Positions 26,961 to 35,440 of a DNA stretch of 57,827 nt are shown here, in pieces. The notes below the pieces were generated by a model. It worked only from the letters and a program-made list of their open reading frames with translations. It ran no database searches and was not told the origin of the DNA. The position numbers and the translations under genes are program-made. Source of the stretch: Bacteroidota bacterium (GTDB lineage Bacteria; Bacteroidota; Bacteroidia; Chitinophagales; Chitinophagaceae); NCBI GenBank assembly GCA_028875875.1, contig JAGWUV010000029.1, positions 1 through 57,827 of the forward strand. Reading direction: 5' to 3'. The first letter of the stretch is position 1, and every line of letters starts with the position of its first letter.

Positions 26961-28097
26961 ATGAAAAGAATATTGTTATATAGTGTGTTGTTCATCGGTG
27001 TATCCTGTCAGAATAAAAACACAACGGCTTCAGAAACGGTGGTCAGTAAAGAAAGTGAGAACAAACTTTCTTTAACGGATGAGCAAATGAAAAATGCCGG
27101 TGTTGAATTGGGTACTCCGCAAACACATTCTTTGAAAGAAGAACTTAAAATTAATGGTCAGGTAGATGTGCCTCCACAAAACCTTGTTAGTATCAGCTTT
27201 CCTTTGGGCGGTTATTTAAAGAGTTCTCATTTACTTCCCGGCACAAGCGTACAGAAGGGTGCTGAGTTGGCTGTTATGGAAGATCAGTCTTATGTTCAGC
27301 TGCAACAGGATTATCTGGTGGCAAAAGCCAAAATGGAATATCTGCAACAGGATGTGCAAAGACAAAAAGAACTAAGTGAACACGATGCTGCCAGTAAAAA
27401 GAGTTATCAGCAGGTGTTGAGCGATTTTAAAACTCAACAGATATTGATCAAAGCTTTAGAAGAAAAATTAAGAATCATCGGTATTGATCCTGCAAAACTC
27501 ACGGTGAATAATATTTCAAGAACGGTATCCATACATTCTCCCATCAGCGGGTATGTTACAAAAGTGAACGTGAATATTGGGAAGTATGTTAATCCGGCTG
27601 ATGTGTTATTTGAGCTGGTTAATCCGGATGATATTCATGCTGCGATGACAGTTTTTGAAAAAGATATTGAATCCTTTAAAAAAGGTATGAGAGGTAAAGT
27701 GGCGCTGGCCGATCAGCCAAGTAAACAGTTTGATGTAGAAGTTCTCCTGGTTACAAAAAATATAGCTGATAACAGAACAGGATTGGTTCATTGTCATTTC
27801 GAAACACCTAATCATGCACTGCTGCCCGGTATGTTTCTAACCGGCACTTTTGATCTCACCAGCCGCATAGCTTTTGCATTACCTGAAGAAGCTGTGGTAA
27901 GGTATGAAGGTAAGCAGTTTGTATTTGTATCCTCTTCAAAAAATATATTTACTATGGAGGAAGTGGAAACGGGTATGAAAGAAAATGGATGGATTGAAAT
28001 AAAAGAAAAAAAAGGAATCGACTGGGCACATGAAACTGTTGTAACCAAAAATGCATATGCACTATTGGGGAAACTGAAAAATAAAATGGAAGACTAA
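26961..28097 (+). CDS. CzcB/CusB-like RND periplasmic adaptor (lipoprotein)
   Basis: A 378-residue membrane fusion protein with a lipobox ending GVSC (Cys16). It shows a barrel-sandwich half (ISFPLGGYLKSSHLLPGTSVQKG), an alpha-hairpin (about 110-165) and the returning half (IHSPISGYVTKVNVNIGKYVNPAD), followed by beta-barrel and membrane-proximal domains. It couples the CzcA-type pump to its outer membrane factor. The 10-nt gap to the fused pump gene and the small exported gene upstream define a metal-efflux operon. No His-rich N-terminal metal-binding motif is seen. Confidence 0.93.
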   Translation: MKRILLYSVLFIGVSCQNKNTTASETVVSKESENKLSLTDEQMKNAGVELGTPQTHSLKEELKINGQVDVPPQNLVSISFPLGGYLKSSHLLPGTSVQKGAELAVMEDQSYVQLQQDYLVAKAKMEYLQQDVQRQKELSEHDAASKKSYQQVLSDFKTQQILIKALEEKLRIIGIDPAKLTVNNISRTVSIHSPISGYVTKVNVNIGKYVNPADVLFELVNPDDIHAAMTVFEKDIESFKKGMRGKVALADQPSKQFDVEVLLVTKNIADNRTGLVHCHFETPNHALLPGMFLTGTFDLTSRIAFALPEEAVVRYEGKQFVFVSSSKNIFTMEEVETGMKENGWIEIKEKKGIDWAHETVVTKNAYALLGKLKNKMED

Positions 28098-28133
28098 TAA
28101 AAAGATAACGGGCTAAGGTTAAATGTTTTTTAG

Positions 28134-28158
28134 GAGCCGGAAGCAACACTTCCGGCTC
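28134..28158 (+). terminator. Intrinsic terminator after the metal-efflux operon
   Basis: GAGCCGGAAG (28134-28143) pairs with CTTCCGGCTC (28149-28158) around CAACA, followed by TTACTTTTTCTT. It abuts the stop codon of the convergent gene. Confidence 0.8.
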
Positions 28159-28935
28159 TTACTTTTTCTTCCAGAATACTCTTCTTCCAACTAATACCTT
28201 AAAAACAAAGCCATCGGTAGCTTTGGTGAGTCCAAGGCCGGGACCAATATTCAGTTCCCAGTTTTTACTATTCATCAGATCATATACAAGAAATATGGCG
28301 TGAGTTTGATCTTGTAAGGGATCAAACTGCGTTACAGCCCCCAGGGAGCCATAATATTCCAGTCCGATACTTGCATTTTTAAAGAAAGCATAAGAAGTTT
28401 TAATATTAGGTTCAAAAGTTGGTGCCGAGGGTTTGTCAACACTTTTAATACTTACTCCGAAAGTAGGGTTTAAGCACAAGTATAATTTGTTGATTTGTTT
28501 ATCAATGATGGGTCTTATTTCAAGGCTCCATGTATCAGTGGAATATTCCTGGCTTTGGTAACCAAATTCTGTGGAGAGACTCAATCCTACGGGTAAATGC
28601 CATTCTTGCGGTGCCATGATACGAGGCCTGATATGCGACCCAATAATGCGATAACCATAATCAGCTGTATAATTTGTAAATAGGTAAAATCCTAATTCAA
28701 AAATATTGGAAATGCCATGTGTAATTTCAAGTGTTTCGTGTAATGCATGATAGGATGGCCTCACACCTTTTACAATATCTTTTTCACCATTAAAAGTATA
28801 GTTACTGTGCAATTCAAATATCGTGCTGTTGGGAGATTGTGTTTGCGAACCATATACCTGGATCTCATAATTATCCTGTGCCTTTGCTAACAATGAGAAG
28901 GAGCATATGAAAAGCAGTGTAAAAATTTCTTTCAT
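28159..28935 (-). CDS. Exported beta-barrel-like protein of unknown function
   Basis: A 258-residue protein with a signal peptide ending LLAKAQ. The rest consists of alternating short beta-strands with many aromatic residues and Gly-turns (ELGFYLFTNYTADYGYR, LPVGLSLSTEFGYQSQEY, LNIGPGLGL) and ends in a basic strand, consistent with an outer membrane barrel of about 12 strands. It is convergent with the metal-efflux adaptor gene and shares its terminator hairpin. Functional linkage to metal efflux is suggested only by position. I do not recognise a named family. Confidence 0.65.
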   Translation of the reverse strand: MKEIFTLLFICSFSLLAKAQDNYEIQVYGSQTQSPNSTIFELHSNYTFNGEKDIVKGVRPSYHALHETLEITHGISNIFELGFYLFTNYTADYGYRIIGSHIRPRIMAPQEWHLPVGLSLSTEFGYQSQEYSTDTWSLEIRPIIDKQINKLYLCLNPTFGVSIKSVDKPSAPTFEPNIKTSYAFFKNASIGLEYYGSLGAVTQFDPLQDQTHAIFLVYDLMNSKNWELNIGPGLGLTKATDGFVFKVLVGRRVFWKKK

Positions 28936-29028
28936 AAGTTTATAGTCTCAACTATAAAACTACTTGTTGCTTTATAAGTTCATGGTTTAATTCGGTGAAA
29001 TAAAAATTAAATTCTGTTTAAGCCAATT

Positions 29029-30225
29029 TTATTCCTCAAAATAGCACAAGCTGCCGCCTACCCATTCTTTATCAACATTGTACCGAACTCCGATCATTTT
29101 ACCTTTACTCAAACGAGCCAGGTTATTGGTGGCAACTGGTCTTGCCTCTCCTTCTTTCCAGAAATAAAATATCCTTATCTCCACTTTTGCTGGTGTATCG
29201 GGTGTTTCGATACAGGCAGCGTACTTAACTTTTCGCTGAAGTATCCAATTTTCAGGATCTTTTAAGTTATTAAGGTCGGCTTCCGCAACATCTATCACCA
29301 CTCCTTGTCCTGCAAAAGAGAAAAGAGGTTTTAATACATAATTCTCCAAATCACTCGGCCATGGTTTAATTTCACTTACAAACCTGGTTTCAGGGATATA
29401 GGGGTGATGAATAAAAGGAATAGTGTATTTGCTGATCCTGTAAAACCAGTTAGGATGAGTTATCCATTCAACATTCAATTCTTCGAACAAAAGCTTTCCT
29501 TTTTCTTTTATTTCCTCCGATTGTTGTTGAAGGTCATCGAAAATGATACGGTTATAAATTCGCTCAATTTTAATTTTCCTTCCTGCCCTTTCATAAAACA
29601 AATCTTTCCCCTCTTTAATTAGTTCGGTAATACACACCACGGGTATGCCAATGTAATCTGTAGTACAGTAAAAATCAATTTTGGTTTTTTGTTGATGTGG
29701 CAACACTTCCAGTAGTATCACATTTTCGGGTTGATGATTACCAACAATTATTTCTTTTAATAATTGTAAATATGACGTTTCATCGAAGCCGTTTAGATAG
29801 GTAGAGAAGTGTTCCGGAATTGTAAAGTTTTTCCGTATGGCTTCATCCTGCCAAACCTGGTAAGCGAACAGTGTTGGAAAGCCTTGCATTTCTATCAGTT
29901 GGGGTTCTAATTCCCCATTCTCATTCGTACAAATGCCAAAATCGAAAGCTATAAAATGCGTGTGATCATTTTCATTGGGCACACGTAAGCTTTCAGGAAC
30001 AGCTGAGTCTGTTAGCTTTTTAAAATCGGGTTGCGTAATTACATCCACAATCGCTTCACAGGCGGCTAATATCTTTTCTTTTAAAACCCTATCAATAAAC
30101 ACCGGTGTTTCAGCCACTCGAAATTCAATAGCATCGAGGTGCTTACTGTTCAGGTCATCCAAATACGATTGATACAATTCTGCACTAAAGGTGCTGTTAT
30201 AATGTTGCCTGATGGAGGTAATCAT
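29029..30225 (-). CDS. ATP-grasp-like protein of unknown substrate
   Basis: A 398-residue soluble protein. The C-terminal third looks like an ATP-grasp core: YVLKPLFSFAGQGVVIDV resembles the Lys and Gly-rich ATP-binding loop, WILQRKVKY the adenine-side strand, and KVEIRIFYFW followed by NNLARLSKGKMIGV the Arg/Asn metal-binding strands. The N-terminal part (FIAFDFG... PQLIEMQGFPTLFAYQ) also recalls ATP-grasp peptide synthetases and may bind the substrate. Such enzymes join a carboxylate to an amine or thiol via an acyl-phosphate. It is a lone gene, divergent from the YrdC-like gene. The ATP-grasp call is by motif resemblance only. Confidence 0.6.
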   Translation of the reverse strand: MITSIRQHYNSTFSAELYQSYLDDLNSKHLDAIEFRVAETPVFIDRVLKEKILAACEAIVDVITQPDFKKLTDSAVPESLRVPNENDHTHFIAFDFGICTNENGELEPQLIEMQGFPTLFAYQVWQDEAIRKNFTIPEHFSTYLNGFDETSYLQLLKEIIVGNHQPENVILLEVLPHQQKTKIDFYCTTDYIGIPVVCITELIKEGKDLFYERAGRKIKIERIYNRIIFDDLQQQSEEIKEKGKLLFEELNVEWITHPNWFYRISKYTIPFIHHPYIPETRFVSEIKPWPSDLENYVLKPLFSFAGQGVVIDVAEADLNNLKDPENWILQRKVKYAACIETPDTPAKVEIRIFYFWKEGEARPVATNNLARLSKGKMIGVRYNVDKEWVGGSLCYFEE

Positions 30226-30334
30226 GAAATAGAATTGATTTATTTCTGGAGCATGAATATAGTTATTGCAGAAAATTTCATTGCAAAAAATATCAGATGT
30301 AACGCTGTTTTCCTCCTTCTGTTAATTTTACAGT

Positions 30335-30838
30335 ATGATGCTGGAAAGTGATATAGTAAATTGTATAAAGACTTTACAGGAAAAGCAATTAATCTTATTT
30401 CCCTCCGAAATCGGATGGCTGGTTGGTGCTGATGCTACTTCGGATCAAGCAGTTTATTCATTGCTTACAGCAGCACAGGAAAATCCTGTTACTATATTGG
30501 TTGCCTCTGAGCGTGAAGTGATGCAACACGCAGTATCAGTTGATTTGGCAGTGTTTGATTTTATTGATCAGTCTATTGAACCCTTGGCAGTGTTGTACGA
30601 TGGTATTGTGCGTATTGCTCAAGAGTTGGCCATGGCTCATGGTGCTATCGCCATACACATTGTGCGGGATGAGTTTTGTAATAATTTAATTAAGAGGTTT
30701 AAAAAGCCGATTGTTGCTTTTCAATTGAAGGAACTCAACTTTAAAAATGCCGGATTTAGAGCTTTAAATACTTCGCATGAATCATTCCCTTTTCATCATT
30801 ACCGAGTTATCAGATGGCCACTGGAGCAATTTCAATAA
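30335..30838 (+). CDS. YrdC/Sua5-like protein lacking the usual KxR substrate motif
   Basis: A 167-residue YrdC-fold protein. PSEIGWLVGADATSDQAVYSL corresponds to the PTDTVYGLGCDA region of threonylcarbamoyl-AMP synthases, and ENPVTILVAS to the following strand. The basic KxR segment normally just before that strand is missing (the sequence reads LLTAAQENPVT), and the usual C-terminal SAN-type motif is not clear. It may be a non-catalytic paralogue or have another ligand, while a canonical TsaC/Sua5 would be encoded elsewhere. A second ATG at 30338 is an equally possible start. It stands alone, divergent from the ATP-grasp-like gene. Confidence 0.7.
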   Translation: MMLESDIVNCIKTLQEKQLILFPSEIGWLVGADATSDQAVYSLLTAAQENPVTILVASEREVMQHAVSVDLAVFDFIDQSIEPLAVLYDGIVRIAQELAMAHGAIAIHIVRDEFCNNLIKRFKKPIVAFQLKELNFKNAGFRALNTSHESFPFHHYRVIRWPLEQFQ

Positions 30839-30997
30839 ATAATCCAGGTGCTGACGAGTATCAGTTAGAGTAACGTTTGATTTAACTTATTTGAAATGAG
30901 GGTGTTATGATCTCAGGCGATTAGAACGTCATTATTTTTTCGAAAAATAATTGCAAAGCTGCTCAAAATGAATTACCTTATCTACAATTTTAAAGCA

Positions 30998-31225
30998 ATG
31001 GCAAGGGTAATTTTAGATGTTCCTACCGAAAAAATGCAATCTTTTATTCAACTTATCATGAAGTTGGGTATTGATAAGCATTCCATTGCATCGCAACAGC
31101 AGCCCGACAAACATTCTAGCCTGCGCACATCTTCTTCTAAACCAGGCAAGCGGGTTCGTTTATTTAGGGATAAGTTTTTACTGTTCGATTGGGAGTTCTT
31201 TAGTAATGAATTGGAATTTGAATAA
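30998..31225 (+). CDS. Small protein of unknown function
   Basis: A 75-residue protein. The N-terminal third (ARVILDVPTEKMQSFIQLIMKLGID) looks like a strand-helix module recalling small Bacteroidota proteins with an EKM-x-FxxLxxxLG pattern. The middle is Ser/Gln/Lys-rich and probably disordered, and the end is aromatic and acidic (FLLFDWEFFSNELEFE). The ATG at 30998 is chosen because the module begins there; an upstream ATG at 30968 would add ten residues. It lies 34 nt before the glycosyltransferase gene, which has its own promoter box. The function is not known. Confidence 0.55.
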   Translation: MARVILDVPTEKMQSFIQLIMKLGIDKHSIASQQQPDKHSSLRTSSSKPGKRVRLFRDKFLLFDWEFFSNELEFE

Positions 31226-31246
31226 ATCTCATCCGAAGCTTATGCT

Positions 31247-31254
31247 TAGTTTTG
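31247..31254 (+). promoter_or_regulatory. Predicted -7 promoter element of the family 9 glycosyltransferase gene
   Basis: TAGTTTTG, a perfect TAnnTTTG, ends 5 nt before the ATG at 31260. The nearest TTTG upstream is 26 nt away, longer than usual, so the -33 box is doubtful. Confidence 0.5.
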
Positions 31255-31259
31255 CAGGC

Positions 31260-32285
31260 ATGCAAAAATTCCTCGTTATTCAAACTGCTTTTATTGGAGA
31301 TGCTGTTTTGGCAACAGGACTTATTGAAAAGCTTCATGAACATTTCCCGGAAGCATCCATTGATTTTTTGGTACGAAAAGGAAATGAAGGGTTGTTTAAA
31401 AAGCATCCTTTCTTGCATGAAGTATTAATCTGGAATAAAAAAAAGAATAAGTACCTGCATCTTTTACAATTATTATTCAAGTTGCGTTCTAAACAATATG
31501 ATGTGGTAGTTAATGTACAACGCTTTGCTGCCACAGGTTTTCTTACGGCATTCTGTGGTGCTAAGCTTACTGTTGGATTCGATAAAAATCCTTTCAGCAG
31601 GTTCTTTTCAAAAAAAATAACGCATGCGGTAAGTGAGGAAAACGAGGCCTTGCATGAGATAGAAAGAAACCACAGCCTTATTTCTTTTTTTACGGATGAG
31701 GTGCCGGCTAAGCCAAGATTGTATCCCTGTGATGCGGATGAAACCGCGGTTGAGATTTTGAAAAATAATGCCTACATATGTATTGCTCCTGCATCCGTAT
31801 GGTTTACCAAACAATTTCCTCCACATAAATGGATTTCTTTTATCCACCAGTTGCCTGCCCACTTGAAGGTATATTTACTGGGTGCGCCGGGAGATTTTGG
31901 TATTTGCCAGGAAATAGATTCCCAATGTTCGCATCTGGATGTTGAAAACCTGGCCGGTAAACTTAGCTTTCTCGAGTCGGCTGCTTTGATGAAAGATGCT
32001 CGGATGAATTATGTAAATGATTCAGCACCTATGCACTTTGCATCTGCTGTTAATGCACCTGTGGCAGCAGTATATTGTTCTACATTGCTGGCCTTTGGTT
32101 TTGGACCATTAAGCGATAAAAGTTTTATTGTTGAAACCAGGGAAAAACTCAACTGCAGGCCTTGCGGCTTGCACGGCAAAAAAGCTTGTCCGCAACAACA
32201 CTTTAATTGCGCAAATACTATTCAGAACCAGCAATTGCTTGAATTGATCAATGGTGTTATTGAAAGCGCTTCTTTGAATCGTTAA
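31260..32285 (+). CDS. Glycosyltransferase family 9 (heptosyltransferase-like)
   Basis: A 341-residue GT-B enzyme. The N-terminus MQKFLVIQTAFIGDAVLAT is the typical nucleotide-sugar GT9 opening with the catalytic-region Asp. The C-terminal half has the donor-binding pattern (ICIAPASVWFTKQFPPHKW... LLGAPGD... LAGKLSFLESAALMKDARMNYVNDSAPMHFASAVNAPVAAVYC). Members add ADP-heptose or a related sugar to lipopolysaccharide core at the inner membrane face. The reading frame is open upstream to 31071, but that extension overlaps the small gene before it, and TAnnTTTG 5 nt before 31260 supports this start. There are no other envelope sugar genes nearby. Confidence 0.9.
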   Translation: MQKFLVIQTAFIGDAVLATGLIEKLHEHFPEASIDFLVRKGNEGLFKKHPFLHEVLIWNKKKNKYLHLLQLLFKLRSKQYDVVVNVQRFAATGFLTAFCGAKLTVGFDKNPFSRFFSKKITHAVSEENEALHEIERNHSLISFFTDEVPAKPRLYPCDADETAVEILKNNAYICIAPASVWFTKQFPPHKWISFIHQLPAHLKVYLLGAPGDFGICQEIDSQCSHLDVENLAGKLSFLESAALMKDARMNYVNDSAPMHFASAVNAPVAAVYCSTLLAFGFGPLSDKSFIVETREKLNCRPCGLHGKKACPQQHFNCANTIQNQQLLELINGVIESASLNR

Positions 32286-32293
32286 GTTTTCAT

Positions 32294-32323
32294 TTTGTTT
32301 CCTTCTATCCTAACCTACATTTG
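32294..32323 (+). promoter_or_regulatory. Predicted promoter of the CCA-adding enzyme gene
   Basis: TTTG (32294-32297), then 18 nt, then TACATTTG (32316-32323), matching both boxes of the Bacteroidota consensus. The ATG at 32329 is 5 nt further on, so the mRNA should have almost no leader. Confidence 0.7.
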
Positions 32324-32328
32324 CAGCT

Positions 32329-33744
32329 ATGCAGATACCTTGTACTGATAAAGAATTGTTCATCTTTAAAAAAATAGCCCATGCTGCCGAAGAATTAGGT
32401 GTGGAAACTTTTTTAATTGGAGGTTTTGTAAGAGATAAGATCATTGGCCGCGATACAAAAGATGCAGATATTGTTTGTTTGGGCGATGGTATAGCGTTGG
32501 CACATAAAGTGGCAGAACGTTTTAATCCCAAGCCTTACGTGGCATATTTTAAGAATTTTGGTACTGCGCAGATTAAGCTGGATGGATTTGAAATTGAATT
32601 TGTAGGGGCCAGGAAAGAAAGTTATCGTTCAGAAAGTCGTAAGCCTGATGTTGAACCCGGTACTTTGGAAGATGATCAAAACCGGAGAGATTTTACCATT
32701 AATGCACTGGCCATTAGTTTAAATAAAAAAAATTATGGTGAACTGATAGATCCGTTTGAAGGATTGCAAGCTATCAGGGAAGGTGTTATTAAAACACCAT
32801 TAGAACCTTTACAAACGTTTAGTGATGATCCGCTGCGAATGATGCGTGCCATACGTTTTGCGGCTCAACTGAACTTTGTAATTGAAGAAGAAACTTTTAA
32901 TGCGATCGTTGCCGATGCAGAACGTATTAAAATTGTTTCTCAGGAAAGGATTACGGATGAGTTGAATAAGATCATGCTGTCGAAAAAACCTTCCATAGGT
33001 TGGGATTTGCTAAGTAAAAGCGGCTTGTTGCAAATTATCTTCCCGCAAATGATGGCTTTACATGGTGCTGCTTATGTTGATGGGAAGGGGCATAAGGATA
33101 ATTTTTATCATACTTTACAGGTGCTGGATAATATTTCTCGACATACAAAAGACCTTTGGCTGCGATGGGCGGCTTTGTTGCATGATATTGGAAAACCTGC
33201 TACCAAAAGATTTGAAGATGGCCATGGATGGACATTTCACGGTCATGAAGTAGTGGGTGCCCGAATGGTACCGAAAATTTTTACCAAACTAAAGCTGCCT
33301 TTGAATGATAGAATGCGTTTTGTTCAAAAGTTGGTGGAACTGCATTTAAGGCCCATTAGTTTAACCAAAGAAAACATTACAGATAGTGCTGTGAGGCGTT
33401 TGTTGTTTGATGCAGGAGAAGATATTGATGGGTTAATGATGCTCTGTGAAGCTGATATCACCAGTAAGAATAAGCAAAAAGTTCAACGCTATTTGCAGAA
33501 TTTTGAAATGGTGCGTCACCGCATGAAGGAAGTGGAGGAGAAAGATCATTTACGCAACTGGCAACCCCCTATAACTGGAGAACTGATCATGCAGGTGTTT
33601 GGATTGTCGCCGGGCAAAAAAGTGGGCATTATTAAAGATGCCATACGGGAAGCAATTCTGGATGGAGTTATTCCCAATACCTATGATGCAGCATACGGGT
33701 TTATGCTGCAAAAAGCCAACGAATTAAACCTGCAGCCTGTTTAA
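32329..33744 (+). CDS. CCA tRNA nucleotidyltransferase / poly(A) polymerase family with HD domain
   Basis: A 471-residue class II nucleotidyltransferase that builds or repairs the tRNA 3' CCA end. The head domain has the GGFVRD motif (31-36) and the metal-binding Asp45-x-Asp47 (DADIV). The neck/body contains [11 protein letters not shown]. An HD phosphohydrolase domain follows with LLHDIGK (His285-Asp286), as in HD-containing CCA enzymes. Poly(A) polymerase activity cannot be excluded by sequence alone. It has its own two-box promoter, and the next gene begins after a gap carrying repeat copy 2. Confidence 0.94.
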   Translation: MQIPCTDKELFIFKKIAHAAEELGVETFLIGGFVRDKIIGRDTKDADIVCLGDGIALAHKVAERFNPKPYVAYFKNFGTAQIKLDGFEIEFVGARKESYRSESRKPDVEPGTLEDDQNRRDFTINALAISLNKKNYGELIDPFEGLQAIREGVIKTPLEPLQTFSDDPLRMMRAIRFAAQLNFVIEEETFNAIVADAERIKIVSQERITDELNKIMLSKKPSIGWDLLSKSGLLQIIFPQMMALHGAAYVDGKGHKDNFYHTLQVLDNISRHTKDLWLRWAALLHDIGKPATKRFEDGHGWTFHGHEVVGARMVPKIFTKLKLPLNDRMRFVQKLVELHLRPISLTKENITDSAVRRLLFDAGEDIDGLMMLCEADITSKNKQKVQRYLQNFEMVRHRMKEVEEKDHLRNWQPPITGELIMQVFGLSPGKKVGIIKDAIREAILDGVIPNTYDAAYGFMLQKANELNLQPV

Positions 33745-33792
33745 ATTGTTTTTCGTTTCTTTGGAAAAGAAGCTGCGTAGCGAATCAACAGT

Positions 33793-33809
33793 ACAAGTGT
33801 GCGACGCAA
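33793..33809 (+). repeat. Dispersed intergenic 17-nt element, copy 2
   Basis: ACAAGTGTGCGACGCAA between the CCA enzyme gene and the pRiA4b ORF-3-like gene (both + strand), 62 nt before the start of the latter. Here AACAGTA (33787-33793) and TACTGTT (33821-33827) could form a stem enclosing most of the element. Confidence 0.88.
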
Positions 33810-33871
33810 CAGAAGAGCAATACTGTTACAGCTGCCGGTTACCTGATTTTAAAAAGTAAATAACCATAGCG

Positions 33872-34435
33872 ATGGCCATTTTAAAGTTTAGAGTTTACCT
33901 GGAAGAAGATGATGCTGTGTATCGTGATATTGTGATCAAGCATACCCAAACTTTTGCTGATCTGCATTTTGCAATTTTAAAAGCATATGAGTTTGATAAT
34001 AAGCATCAGGCAACTTTTTATCGCAGTAACGATAATTGGCAGCGTGGCCGTGAAATAAGTTTTGAAAAATATGATAAGCCTTATGTGGCCCCGCCGTTGA
34101 TAATGGCGGAAACGGTAATTGGTACTGAGATTCGTGATACCAACCAGAAGTTTATTTACGTGTATGATTTTAGTAAAAATTGGACTTTTCTGGTAGCGTT
34201 GATCAATGTGACTAAAGAGGAGAATGCTAAAATAAATTACCCAGCAGTTTCGAGAGTGGAAGGTATTGGGCCGCAACAATATGGAACGAAAAGTTTATTG
34301 GGTGATAAGTTTGCGGATATTGAAGAGAAATATGACCTGAAAGAAGCAGAGGAGGGATTTGGTGAGGAAGGAGAAGATGGCGAAACAGATACGGAAGATG
34401 AACATGAAGAACAATTAGGGGAAGATGATTTTTAA
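33872..34435 (+). CDS. Plasmid pRiA4b ORF-3-like family protein
   Basis: A 187-residue protein. Residues 1-140 match the pRiA4b ORF-3 (IS1096 passenger-like) fold: LKFRVYLEEDDAVYRDIVIKHTQTFADLHFAILKAYEFDNKHQATFY, then YVYDFSKNWTFLVALI. The C-terminal 45 residues are extremely acidic (runs of Glu and Asp). The biochemical function is unknown, and the family is chromosomal as well as mobile. No transposon ends or transposase are seen, so a mobile origin is not suggested here. The miaA frame starts 15 nt after its stop, so the two are probably cotranscribed. Confidence 0.88.
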   Translation: MAILKFRVYLEEDDAVYRDIVIKHTQTFADLHFAILKAYEFDNKHQATFYRSNDNWQRGREISFEKYDKPYVAPPLIMAETVIGTEIRDTNQKFIYVYDFSKNWTFLVALINVTKEENAKINYPAVSRVEGIGPQQYGTKSLLGDKFADIEEKYDLKEAEEGFGEEGEDGETDTEDEHEEQLGEDDF

Positions 34436-34450
34436 AGTGCAATTTTTGCT

Positions 34451-35365
34451 TTGAACATTTCTAACCAGTTAGCACATACAGTTATTGTAATTACAGGCCC
34501 AACGGCTGTGGGCAAAACTGCTTTGTCCATTGCGTTGGCAAAGACCTTGAATACAGAAATTATTTCAGCCGATTCGCGGCAATGTTATAAAGAGCTAAAT
34601 ATTGGTGTAGCCAAGCCTTCTGCTGAAGAATTGCAGGACGTTCATCATTATTTTATCAACTCTCATTCTATTCATGAAGAAGTTAATGCCGGCACTTTTG
34701 AGCAGTATGCTCTGCAGGCAGCAAATACCATCTTTCAAAAAAATAAGGTTGTTGTAATGGTTGGGGGAACGGGTCTTTACATCAAAGCATTTTGCGAAGG
34801 AATCGACGTAATGCCTGCTATTGCCAAAGAAACACGGAAGCATATTGTGGATGCGTTTGAAAGTAATGGAATAGAATGGTTGCAGAATGAGTTGAAAGAA
34901 AAAGATCCTGTCTTTTGGCAAATTGCTGAACAACAGAATCCACATCGTCTGATGCGAGCCCTTGAAGTATTGTATGAAACCGGCAAATCAATAACCTCCT
35001 TTCGGAGGCATCAGTCAGTTGAAAGACCTTTCAATATAATCAAAATAGGATTGCAATTACCGAAAGAACAGCTGCACCAGCGTATCAATCATCGTGTGGA
35101 TATAATGATGGAAATGGGGTTGCTGAAAGAAGTAGAAGGATTGTATAAGTTTAAATATTTGAATGCGCTACAAACGGTAGGATACAAAGAATTATTTGAC
35201 TTTTTATCATCCAAATGCAGTTTGGAGCAAGCTGTAGAACAAATCAAAATAAATACAAGGCAATATGCCAAAAGGCAGGTTACCTGGTTTAAACGTGATA
35301 CTTCAATAGATTGGCTGGATGCAAATACAATTACGGCCGATGAAATATTACATAGATTTTTATAG
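34451..35365 (+). CDS. miaA: tRNA dimethylallyltransferase MiaA, TTG start
   Basis: A 304-residue enzyme of standard length that isopentenylates A37 of tRNAs reading UNN codons. P-loop GPTAVGKT is at 16-23, followed by the DSRQCYKELNIGVAKP and GGTGLYIKAF motifs, QNPHRLMRALEV and the C-terminal QYAKRQVTWFKRD. No in-frame ATG exists between the previous gene's TAA (34433-34435) and the P-loop. TTG at 34451 is therefore the most plausible start; ATT at 34442 is the only close alternative. Spacing suggests cotranscription with the preceding pRiA4b-like gene. Confidence 0.95.
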   Translation: MNISNQLAHTVIVITGPTAVGKTALSIALAKTLNTEIISADSRQCYKELNIGVAKPSAEELQDVHHYFINSHSIHEEVNAGTFEQYALQAANTIFQKNKVVVMVGGTGLYIKAFCEGIDVMPAIAKETRKHIVDAFESNGIEWLQNELKEKDPVFWQIAEQQNPHRLMRALEVLYETGKSITSFRRHQSVERPFNIIKIGLQLPKEQLHQRINHRVDIMMEMGLLKEVEGLYKFKYLNALQTVGYKELFDFLSSKCSLEQAVEQIKINTRQYAKRQVTWFKRDTSIDWLDANTITADEILHRFL

Positions 35366-35440
35366 AATTTATTTTCTATATAATTATTGATTCTTTAAAT
35401 TGCTTTCGCATTATTTCATTTCCATTAAAATAAGCTTTGC

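Noticed and set aside
30931-30953. A near-palindrome of T and A runs around CG before the small unknown gene
   Set aside because: The arms differ by one base (a bulge) and are almost pure A/T, so they are expected often in AT-rich intergenic DNA.
31071-31259. Upstream extension of the family 9 glycosyltransferase
   Set aside because: It overlaps the small gene in another frame and the GT9 family N-terminus and promoter box fit the ATG at 31260.
33872-34435. A mobile element, because of the pRiA4b ORF-3/IS1096 family name
   Set aside because: There is no transposase, no terminal inverted repeats and no target duplication; the family is widespread on chromosomes.
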